The notes under the pieces: model-generated
Told to the model about the DNA's origin: nothing
What the model saw: the letters and a program-made list of their open reading frames with translations, nothing else
Databases searched by the model: none
Translations under genes and position numbers: made by a program
NCBI GenBank assembly: GCA_017656135.1
Contig: JACDOJ010000013.1
Span: 1 to 34,728, forward strand
Reading direction: 5' to 3'
Length of the DNA: 34,728 bases
Source of the DNA: Bacillota bacterium
GTDB lineage: Bacteria > Bacillota > UBA5301
Part shown: positions 13,795 to 20,272 of the stretch, in pieces
Layout of the letters: every line of letters begins with the position of its first letter
How positions within the stretch are numbered: the stretch's first letter is position 1

Positions 13795-15116
13795 AAACGG
13801 GCCAGGTACTGCTCAATCTCCCAGGGGTGCACCTGACAGCTGTAGGCCTCCCACTCCAGCCACTTGGCTTCCATGAACTTGTGGTAGACATGGGGGCCCA
13901 AAGCATCTTTAACCACTTCATCCTCAGCCAAGTGTTCCAAGGCCTCCATTAGGTTAGCAGGCAGGTTTCCGATGCCCTCAGCCGCTCTCTCTTCAGGGGT
14001 CATGGTGTAAATGTTTTTGGTGGTTGAAGGTGGGGGAGATATTTTATTGATGATGCCGTCCAATCCCGCTGCCAGAATTACAGCGAAGGCCAGGTAAGGG
14101 TTGCAGGCAGGATCAGGGCTGCGCAGTTCGATCCTGGTGCTCAAACCCCTGGCTGTGGGCACCCGGATCAGCGCAGTGCGGTTGGCAGCGGACCAGGCTG
14201 TGTAAACCGGCGCTTCGTAGCCGGGTACCAAACGCTTGTAGGAGTTGACCAGGGGATTGGCGATGGCAGTGATGGCTCCGATGTGTTTCAGCAATCCGCC
14301 GATGAAATAGAGGGCCACATTGCTGAGCTGTAACTCTTTGTTCGGATTGTAGAAGGCGTTTTCACCGTCTTTGAAGAGGGAAAGGTTCACGTGCATTCCG
14401 GAGCCGTTGATCCCGTAGATGGGCTTGGGCATGAAGGTGGCGTGCAGGTTGTGTTTTAAAGCCACGGCCCTGGTGATGAACTTGAAGGTCTGGACCCGGT
14501 CAGCTGTGGTCAGGGCATCGGCGTACTTGAAATCGATTTCATGCTGGCCAGGGGCAACCTCGTGGTGGCTGGCTTCCACATCAAAGTTCAGCTTCTCCAA
14601 TAGAAGGGTGATTTCCCGGCGGGCCTCCTCCCCTTTGTCGATGGGAGAAAGGTCAAAGTAGGAGCCTTCATCATTGGTGATGGTGGTCGGTTCTCCGTCA
14701 GCGGTCTTTTTGAAGAGGAAAAACTCAGCCTCCGGGCCGGCCATCATAGTGTAACCCAATTCACGAGCCCTCTCCATCTGGCGCTGCAGCACGTTTCGAG
14801 GGCAGCCGATGAAAGGTTTGTTGTCAGCGGTGTAGACATTGCAGATGATCCGGGCGATTTTGCCGCCGCCATTGGTCTTCCAGGGGTAAATTGTGAAGGT
14901 ATCAAAGTCGGGTTTAAGGTACATGTCCGATTCTTCGATGCGGGTGAAGCCTTCGATGGACGAGCCGTCAAACATGATCTTCCCATCTAAGGCTTTAGGC
15001 AGCTGGTTGACGGGTATTGCTACATTTTTCATGATTCCCAGGATGTCCACAAACTGAAGCCTGATAATCTCCACATCTTCCGTCTTAACCGCCTGTAAGA
15101 TTTCATCTCTCGTCAT
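13791..15116 (-). CDS. glnA: Glutamine synthetase, type I (GSI-alpha length)
   Basis: A 441-residue glutamine synthetase (glutamate + NH3 + ATP to glutamine). The beta-grasp N-terminal domain includes [14 protein letters not shown] and the [11 protein letters not shown] signature. The catalytic domain has [11 protein letters not shown] (metal ligands), [22 protein letters not shown] and NRTALIRVP. The length, without the roughly 25-residue insert, and the absence of an obvious adenylylation segment match the GSI-alpha form of Bacillus and Clostridia, which is controlled by feedback inhibition and GlnR-type regulators rather than adenylylation. GAAGGAG precedes the ATG. It stands alone in its own leftward transcript with a good promoter; I see no clear GlnR box. 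It shares CTAG at its stop with DUF554. Confidence 0.97.
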   Translation of the reverse strand: MTRDEILQAVKTEDVEIIRLQFVDILGIMKNVAIPVNQLPKALDGKIMFDGSSIEGFTRIEESDMYLKPDFDTFTIYPWKTNGGGKIARIICNVYTADNKPFIGCPRNVLQRQMERARELGYTMMAGPEAEFFLFKKTADGEPTTITNDEGSYFDLSPIDKGEEARREITLLLEKLNFDVEASHHEVAPGQHEIDFKYADALTTADRVQTFKFITRAVALKHNLHATFMPKPIYGINGSGMHVNLSLFKDGENAFYNPNKELQLSNVALYFIGGLLKHIGAITAIANPLVNSYKRLVPGYEAPVYTAWSAANRTALIRVPTARGLSTRIELRSPDPACNPYLAFAVILAAGLDGIINKISPPPSTTKNIYTMTPEERAAEGIGNLPANLMEALEHLAEDEVVKDALGPHVYHKFMEAKWLEWEAYSCQVHPWEIEQYLARF

Positions 15117-15161
15117 TGGACTGATCTCCTTCGTTATTAAGTTTGATTAACGTTCCACCTA

Positions 15162-15190
15162 AAAATAGAGAAATCAAGGACAGATGTCAA
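15162..15190 (-). promoter_or_regulatory. Promoter of glnA
   Basis: On the minus strand TTGACA (15185-15190), a 17-bp spacer and TATTTT (15162-15167), 46 bases upstream of the glnA ATG. No TGTNA-N7-TNACA GlnR-type box was seen. Confidence 0.7.
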
Positions 15191-15270
15191 GGTTTTCCTC
15201 AGTAAAAACCTAAAATCTTTAGCAGGAAAAGGCAATTCATGGGTGAACTAAAAGATTATAGGGTGCGGTT

Positions 15271-15286
15271 CGTGTATTTACACACG
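15271..15286 (+). promoter_or_regulatory. Palindromic candidate operator upstream of the hydrogenase operon
   Basis: GTGTA-TT-TACAC (15272-15283) is a perfect 12-bp palindrome set in CGTGTATTTACACACG, in the divergent gap between glnA and the hydrogenase genes. It lies about 10 bases after a possible -10 (GATTAT/TTATAG, 15254-15261), the place where a repressor would act. The binding factor is unknown; it does not match a canonical FNR or Rex site exactly. Confidence 0.4.
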
Positions 15287-15302
15287 GTTTTAAGGAGGGG
15301 AA

Positions 15303-15359
15303 ATGGTAGCAAAGAGGAATTTTTTTACCAGCCGGAATGTATTAATATCTCTAAAATGA
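15303..15359 (+). CDS. Possible 18-codon leader ORF before the hydrogenase operon
   Basis: An ATG at 15303 stands two to four bases after the strong ribosome site AAGGAGGGG. Its frame runs 18 codons and ends with TGA at 15357-15359, directly at the AAAGGAG ribosome site of the hydrogenase small subunit. The peptide would be MVAKRNFFTSRNVLISLK: basic, with an FF pair, not like any protein I recognise. The placement suggests a translated leader coupling or tuning hydrogenase synthesis. It could also be chance, since only the ribosome site and stop position support it. Confidence 0.4.
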   Translation: MVAKRNFFTSRNVLISLK

Positions 15360-15375
15360 AAGGAGTTGTCGTTTA

Positions 15376-16461
15376 GTGAGTCGTGAATTGTTTCGCGAGG
15401 TCAGCCGTAGGGACTTTCTGAAACTCTGCGGCGGAGTCGCAGCTGCCCTTGGCCTTTCCGAAGTCTCCGTTCCGGAAGTTGCTGAGGTTTTAGCAGCTAG
15501 CTCTAAAAAGCCACCGGTAGTTTGGCTTGAATTCGGTTCTTGTTCTGGTTGTAGTACATCATTTTTAAACGCTGACTCACCCAATGCTGTGGATGTACTT
15601 CTCAACCACCTCTCTGTGCGCTATATTGAGGTTATTATGGCCGCTCAGGGCGCTATGACCGAAGAAGTGCTGCATGAGACTATCACCAACGAAGCCGGTG
15701 AGTACATTGTAGTAGTTGAGGGCGTCGTGCCCACCAAGGACGGTTACGGCATGATCGCCGGCCGGAACTTCTATGAGGTTCTGGAGGAAGTTGCGGCGAA
15801 TGCCAAAGCTGTCATCGCATTGGGTTCTTGCTCTGCTTTTGGCGGCATCCCGGGAGCCAAGCCCAATCCTGGTGAGGTCAAACCTGTCAGTGAATTGATC
15901 GGTAAAGAGAAAGTTATCAACATTCCTGGTTGTCCTGCCAACCCCAGTTGGTTGTTGACCACTGTTGTTCACGTACTGATGTTCGGTATGCCTGAGCTTG
16001 ACAGTTACGGTCGTCCGAAGGTCATCTTCGGTCAGTGCATCCATGATAACTGCGAACGTCGTGCTTCCTTTGACGAAGGCATGTACGTGGAAAAATACGG
16101 GGATGAAGAGATTGGCCGCGACTACTGCTTGGTCAAGGTCGGCTGCAAGGGCCCGAACACCTTCTCCAACTGCCCGCAGGTTCGCTGGAACTCCGGGAAG
16201 AGCTGGTGTGTCGGTGTCGGTGCCGGTTGTATCGGTTGTGTGGAACCGGGTTGGCCGGATGCCTTCATGCCCTTCCACGACAGGCTGCCTGACATTGCCC
16301 TGCCGGGTTACGCAGGATTGCGGGCCGACGCAGACTTGGTTGGTACAGTTCTCGGAGCTGCTACCGCCATCGGTATCGGTGCCCATCTGGTTGGTGCCGC
16401 AGCCAAAGGCAAGTTAGGAAAGCATGAGGCTAGCGAAGACAAGGCCAAAACCGAGGCCTAA
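15376..16461 (+). CDS. [NiFe]-hydrogenase small subunit, Tat-exported (HyaA/HupS type)
   Basis: A 361-residue electron-transfer subunit of a membrane-bound uptake hydrogenase. The twin-arginine motif SRRDFLKLCGG (residues 10-20) sends the folded heterodimer across the membrane. The Fe-S ligands include GSCSGC (Cys56, Cys59), GSCSAFGG (Cys152) and NIPGCPANP for the proximal cluster, HDNCERR...CLVKVGCKGP for the distal cluster, and NCPQVRW...SWC...GCIGC for the medial one. The two extra Cys of O2-tolerant enzymes are Gly58 and Gly157 here, so a standard O2-sensitive proximal [4Fe-4S] cluster is expected. A C-terminal hydrophobic helix (TVLGAATAIGIGAHLVGAAA) anchors it near the cytochrome. The GTG start is ten bases after AAAGGAG. 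Confidence 0.96.
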   Translation: MSRELFREVSRRDFLKLCGGVAAALGLSEVSVPEVAEVLAASSKKPPVVWLEFGSCSGCSTSFLNADSPNAVDVLLNHLSVRYIEVIMAAQGAMTEEVLHETITNEAGEYIVVVEGVVPTKDGYGMIAGRNFYEVLEEVAANAKAVIALGSCSAFGGIPGAKPNPGEVKPVSELIGKEKVINIPGCPANPSWLLTTVVHVLMFGMPELDSYGRPKVIFGQCIHDNCERRASFDEGMYVEKYGDEEIGRDYCLVKVGCKGPNTFSNCPQVRWNSGKSWCVGVGAGCIGCVEPGWPDAFMPFHDRLPDIALPGYAGLRADADLVGTVLGAATAIGIGAHLVGAAAKGKLGKHEASEDKAKTEA

Positions 16462-16485
16462 AGGCGAAAGGAGGAAGCTAACTAG

Positions 16486-18027
16486 ATGAGTCGCATTATT
16501 ACTGTCGACCCGGTAAACCGAATTGAGGGACACCTCAAAATTCAGGTTGAAGTAGAAAACGGTAAAGTTGTCAATGCTTGGACATCCGGAACCCTGTTCC
16601 GTGGTTTGGAAAATATCTTGCGAGGACGCAAATCCGAGGACGCGGTCTTGATTACTCAGCGGGCTTGCGGTGTCTGCCCGATTCCTTATTCCGTGGCTAG
16701 CTCCAAAGCCATTGAGGATGCTTACGGCATTGAGATTCCCGACAATGCCCGGGTAATCCGGAACCTGATTCAGGCCTTCCAGTTCCTAAACTCTCACATT
16801 CTCCACTTCTACCACCTGGTAGCCCTGGATTACGTTGATCCGGCCGCCGTTGCTGAGTATAAAGGAAGCGATCCGGAGCTCTTGGATCTGAAGAGCTTGA
16901 TCGCCGCCGGTGACACTGCTCCGTTCACTCCTCGGTGGGACAATGACTTCCGTCTTCCCACTGACTTGAATATCCTGGCTACCAAGCACTACATCGATGC
17001 GATACACATCTACAAGCGCTGCAACGAGGCTATCGCTCTCTTAGGCGGTAAGTTCCCGCACGCTGTAGGTATCGTACCCGGCGGTGCCACCGTCAAAGTG
17101 ACCCCGACTCTCGTCACTGAGTTGGTTGGCTACGCCAAAGAGCTCAAAGACTTCTGTGACAACACCTATGTGCCTGATGTCCTGGCTATCGCTCCTTACT
17201 ATCAGGATTACGGCCACATCGGTGTCGGTCCCGGCAACTTCTTGGCATACGGCATGCTGGAAGGCGCCGATCGGGATCCCTATAACTCCATCCTGCCCCG
17301 GGGGGTCATCTTCGACGGAGACATTAACAACGTTCAGGAACTTGATCCCGCCGGCTTCAGTGAGCACGTTGCTTACTCCTACTATGAGGATGGCAATCCG
17401 AGGCACCCGTCTGAAGGCGAGACCCAACCTAACTTTACCGGTGTACCCGCCGATCCCAGAGACGGTGGCAAATACTCCTGGCTCAAGGCTCCTCGCCTCA
17501 ATGGCAAGCCGATGGAAGTCGGTCCTCTGGCCCGTATGCTCGTCCGTCAGGACGCTGGTCTCTTGGATCTGGCTGCCAAGCTCAAGATCGGTCCTTCCGT
17601 TCTGGCCCGTATCGCAGCCCGCGCACTAGAGGCTCAGCTCATCGCCGACCACATCCCAGAGATGATCGCCGAGCTCAAGCCAGACGGCAAGGTCGCCTGC
17701 GCTCAGTACGAGCCCACCAGCGGCCGGGGTGTCGGCTTAGACGAGGCTCCGCGCGGTGCCATCGGTCACTGGATCGAAGCGGAAGGTGGACGTATCGCCA
17801 ACTACCAGATGATCATTCCGACCACCTGGAACGCAGGCCCCCGGGATGCTATGGGACAGCCTGGCCCCTATGAGCAGGCTCTCATCGGCACCGAGGTCAA
17901 AGACCCCGAGAGACCCATTGAGCTGACCCGTATCATCCGTTCCTTCGACCCGTGTATCGCCTGTGCGGTCCACGTAGTGGACTTGGAGAAGGAGAAGATT
18001 GCTGCCAAGTTCCAGGTCGGTTGCTAA
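16486..18027 (+). CDS. [NiFe]-hydrogenase large subunit (HyaB/HupL type)
   Basis: A 513-residue catalytic subunit that splits H2 at a Ni-Fe(CN)2CO centre. The four Ni/Fe thiolates are Cys61 and Cys64 (RACGVCP) and Cys490 and Cys493 (DPCIACAVH). The N-terminal region VNRIEGHLKIQVEVENGKV is typical of group 1 enzymes. A 17-residue C-terminal peptide (VVDLEKEKIAAKFQVGC) follows His496 and should be removed by the protease encoded two genes downstream after nickel insertion. There is no signal peptide; export rides on the small subunit. AAAGGAGG lies ahead of the ATG, 24 bases after the small-subunit stop. Confidence 0.97.
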   Translation: MSRIITVDPVNRIEGHLKIQVEVENGKVVNAWTSGTLFRGLENILRGRKSEDAVLITQRACGVCPIPYSVASSKAIEDAYGIEIPDNARVIRNLIQAFQFLNSHILHFYHLVALDYVDPAAVAEYKGSDPELLDLKSLIAAGDTAPFTPRWDNDFRLPTDLNILATKHYIDAIHIYKRCNEAIALLGGKFPHAVGIVPGGATVKVTPTLVTELVGYAKELKDFCDNTYVPDVLAIAPYYQDYGHIGVGPGNFLAYGMLEGADRDPYNSILPRGVIFDGDINNVQELDPAGFSEHVAYSYYEDGNPRHPSEGETQPNFTGVPADPRDGGKYSWLKAPRLNGKPMEVGPLARMLVRQDAGLLDLAAKLKIGPSVLARIAARALEAQLIADHIPEMIAELKPDGKVACAQYEPTSGRGVGLDEAPRGAIGHWIEAEGGRIANYQMIIPTTWNAGPRDAMGQPGPYEQALIGTEVKDPERPIELTRIIRSFDPCIACAVHVVDLEKEKIAAKFQVGC

Positions 18028-18052
18028 AGACCAGGAGAAGGAGGTTTAATTG

Positions 18053-18655
18053 ATGGCTGAAAAAGCTGTACGCAGAGAGCCTGATCAGCCCTTAGCGATC
18101 CGGATTATGCACTGGGTCCATGCCCTGTGTATCGTCCTGTTAGCCTGGTCAGGAATGTTTATCCACTATCCTGGTAGCTTCTGGTTCCCGGGTTCAATGA
18201 ATGGTGCCCGTTACGTCCACTTCCTCGCGATGTACGTGGTAACCATGAATTTGATCATTAAAGTCTACCATGCTTTGGTCACAGGCTACTATAAGCAGAT
18301 CTGGTTCTACATGCGGCACACCAAGGACTTGGTTCCCTTGGCTAAGTACTACCTATGGATGAGCGATGTAGAGCCTAAAGACGGTCACCTCAACCCTGGC
18401 CAGCGTGCTACATACAGCATGTGGCTATTCCTGATGATCATCGAGGCCTTGACCGGCTTCGCCCTGTATCAGCTGCCCGGATTTGGTTGGGTAACAGCTC
18501 TCTTGGGCGGTTCCCTGTATTGGGTTCGGGTGGTCCATTTCTTAGGCAACTGGCTCTTCATCATCACCACTGCGGTTCATATCTACCTCAGTCTCTACCA
18601 TGGCCTTGGCCTGCTGCGTGGTATGATTACGGGGTATGAAGAACCTGTCAAATAA
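18053..18655 (+). CDS. Hydrogenase cytochrome b subunit (HyaC type)
   Basis: A 200-residue di-haem b cytochrome that carries electrons from the small subunit to the quinone pool. It has four membrane helices with the expected His residues: RIMHWVHALCIVLLAWSG (helix 1), YVHFLAMYVV and VYHAL (helix 2), and VHFLGNWLFIITTAVHIYLSLYHG (last helix). I chose ATG 18053, eight bases after AGGAGG; the TTG just upstream is in frame but less likely. The operon context of small subunit, large subunit, cytochrome b and protease is the classic uptake-hydrogenase order. Its last 20 bases overlap the maturation-protease gene. Confidence 0.95.
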   Translation: MAEKAVRREPDQPLAIRIMHWVHALCIVLLAWSGMFIHYPGSFWFPGSMNGARYVHFLAMYVVTMNLIIKVYHALVTGYYKQIWFYMRHTKDLVPLAKYYLWMSDVEPKDGHLNPGQRATYSMWLFLMIIEALTGFALYQLPGFGWVTALLGGSLYWVRVVHFLGNWLFIITTAVHIYLSLYHGLGLLRGMITGYEEPVK

Positions 18656-19130
18656 TTCTAACCAGGATGCAAAGGAGAAGGTACCGGTCCTCGTTGTGGG
18701 GATCGGTAACCTTCTTCTTAAGGACGATGGTTTAGGTATCCATGCTATCCGGCGCCTGGAGGAGATGGGAGTTCCTCCCGGAGTGGAACTCATCGACGGG
18801 GGTACATCCGGGCTGGATCTCTTGAACGACTTCGGAAGGGCCAAGAAGGTCGTGGTCATTGATGCGGTCAAGGGCGGCGGAGAACCGGGGGCTATCTACC
18901 GGTTTTCCGCTGATGAAGTCCACCCGGACCGGATGCCACTCACTTCTATGCATCAGCTAAACCTGCATGAGGTCTTGGCCGTGGCTAAACAGACCGGAGA
19001 CATGCCTGATAAGGTCATCGTCATAGGCGTCGAACCTAAGGCCATTGAGGTAGACCTGGAACTGAGCCCCGAGGTTGCCGCGAAGCTGGACAGGGTTTGT
19101 GAGCTAGTCTTGCAGGAAATCAAGGGTTAA
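18636..19130 (+). CDS. Hydrogenase maturation protease (HyaD/HybD type)
   Basis: A 164-residue nickel-dependent endopeptidase that trims the C-terminal peptide of the large subunit. VVGIGNLLLKDDGLGIHAI (residues about 19-37) carries the acidic nickel ligand, here Asp where many members have Glu. IDGGTSGLDLL has the second Asp and SMHQLNLHEVL the His ligands. The ATG lies inside the end of the cytochrome gene (20-base overlap), implying translational coupling. The N-terminal KNLSNNSNQDAKEK extension is not conserved in the family. A strong terminator follows 12 bases downstream, closing this half of the cluster. Confidence 0.94.
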   Translation: MKNLSNNSNQDAKEKVPVLVVGIGNLLLKDDGLGIHAIRRLEEMGVPPGVELIDGGTSGLDLLNDFGRAKKVVVIDAVKGGGEPGAIYRFSADEVHPDRMPLTSMHQLNLHEVLAVAKQTGDMPDKVIVIGVEPKAIEVDLELSPEVAAKLDRVCELVLQEIKG

Positions 19131-19142
19131 AGTGTAACTTTC

Positions 19143-19188
19143 TAGACGGTGTGATAAATTAAGGAATATCACTCCGTCTATTTTTTTT
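19143..19188 (+). terminator. Intrinsic terminator between the hydrogenase and hyp genes
   Basis: TAGACGGTGTGAT and ATCACTCCGTCTA pair almost perfectly (one mismatch) across a short loop, followed by eight T residues. It separates the structural genes from hypA. Confidence 0.9.
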
Positions 19189-19209
19189 CAGATTTTTAGG
19201 AGGATTTTC

Positions 19210-19554
19210 ATGCATGAGCTATCCATCGCCATGTCCCTGATGGAGATCATTGAGGAAGAGTGCCGCAAAAACCAGGTTAAGAAAGTCAGAAAGGTAAAAG
19301 TTGTGGTCGGGGAGATGGCAGGTATTGTCCCAGATTCCTTGAAATTTAGCTTTGAAGTGGTGAGCCAGGATACCGTGGCTGACGGCGCTGAGTTGGAACT
19401 GGAGGTCCGGCCTGTTACAGCCCTCTGCCAGGACTGTAGCGAGGAGTTTGTGGTGGAAGAATTCCGGTTTCGCTGCCCCAAGTGCGGCTCCCGCAATGCT
19501 AAGCGGCTGGGCGGCGATGAACTGTACATAGATTACATTGAAACCGATGACTGA
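19210..19554 (+). CDS. hypA: HypA, hydrogenase nickel-insertion protein
   Basis: A 114-residue metallochaperone that delivers Ni2+ to the hydrogenase large subunit with HypB. N-terminal MHELSIA includes the invariant His2 and Glu3 of the nickel site. The zinc ribbon uses CQDC (about residues 76-79) and CPKCGS (about 95-98). AGGAGG sits seven to eight bases before the ATG. It opens the hypABFCDE run just after a terminator, so either terminator read-through or a promoter hidden in the 20-base gap must feed it. Confidence 0.97.
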   Translation: MHELSIAMSLMEIIEEECRKNQVKKVRKVKVVVGEMAGIVPDSLKFSFEVVSQDTVADGAELELEVRPVTALCQDCSEEFVVEEFRFRCPKCGSRNAKRLGGDELYIDYIETDD

Positions 19555-19587
19555 TGAACAATTCCAACTGCACTGGAGGCTGGATAG

Positions 19588-20247
19588 ATGGAAATTAAAG
19601 TTAAGAAGAATGTGTTGGGGAAGAACGATAGGCTGGCGGCTGAGATCCGCAAGTACCTGAGTGAAAAGGGTATTTTCGCCATCAACCTGATTAGCTCCCC
19701 GGGAGCCGGTAAGACCACGATTTTAGAGGAAACCTGCGCCCGGTTGAAAGACAAGCTGGGTATCGCCGTGGTCGAAGGGGATATCACCACCACCAGAGAT
19801 GCTGACCGCATTGCCCGGCACGGTGTCCCGGTACACCAAATTGAGACCCAGGGAGCTTGTCACCTGGACGCCCGGATGCTGGAGAACGCTTTGGAGCACC
19901 TGGATCTGGATAAGGTTGATCTCTTGATCATTGAAAACGTGGGAAATCTGGTCTGTCCTGCCACCTTTGACCTGGGGGAGGATGCTAAAATTGTGGTTCT
20001 CAGCGTCCCCGAGGGAGACGATAAACCGGCCAAATACCCCGGTATCTTCCGGAGGGCTAAGGTGCTGCTTTTAAATAAAATCGACCTTTTGGAGATCAGC
20101 GGTTTTGACAAAGAGAAAGCCTTGAGGGATTTGGCCGAAATCAACCCCGATATCACCGTTTTTGAAACCTCTGCCACCAAGGGGACCGGTATGGATGAAT
20201 GGTGCCAGTGGCTAGCGGACAGGGTTGCTGAGAAAAAGAAGAAGTAA
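19588..20247 (+). CDS. hypB: HypB, hydrogenase nickel-incorporation GTPase
   Basis: A 219-residue SIMIBI-class GTPase. It has the P-loop SSPGAGKTT, the switch region EGDITTTRDADRI, the metal site GACHLDARM with NVGNLVCP (the Cys-His and Cys residues that bind Zn/Ni at the dimer interface), and the guanine-specificity motif LLLNKIDL. The Cys-rich or His-rich N-terminal nickel stores found in some HypB proteins are absent. GGAGG precedes the ATG, and hypA lies 33 bases upstream. Confidence 0.97.
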   Translation: MEIKVKKNVLGKNDRLAAEIRKYLSEKGIFAINLISSPGAGKTTILEETCARLKDKLGIAVVEGDITTTRDADRIARHGVPVHQIETQGACHLDARMLENALEHLDLDKVDLLIIENVGNLVCPATFDLGEDAKIVVLSVPEGDDKPAKYPGIFRRAKVLLLNKIDLLEISGFDKEKALRDLAEINPDITVFETSATKGTGMDEWCQWLADRVAEKKKK

Positions 20248-20272
20248 GGCAACTAATTTGGGGGAGAGAGTA

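Noticed and set aside
15577-16386. Antisense frame of 269 codons over the hydrogenase small subunit
   Set aside because: It is the mirror of a clearly conserved gene, with no ribosome site and no family-like motifs.
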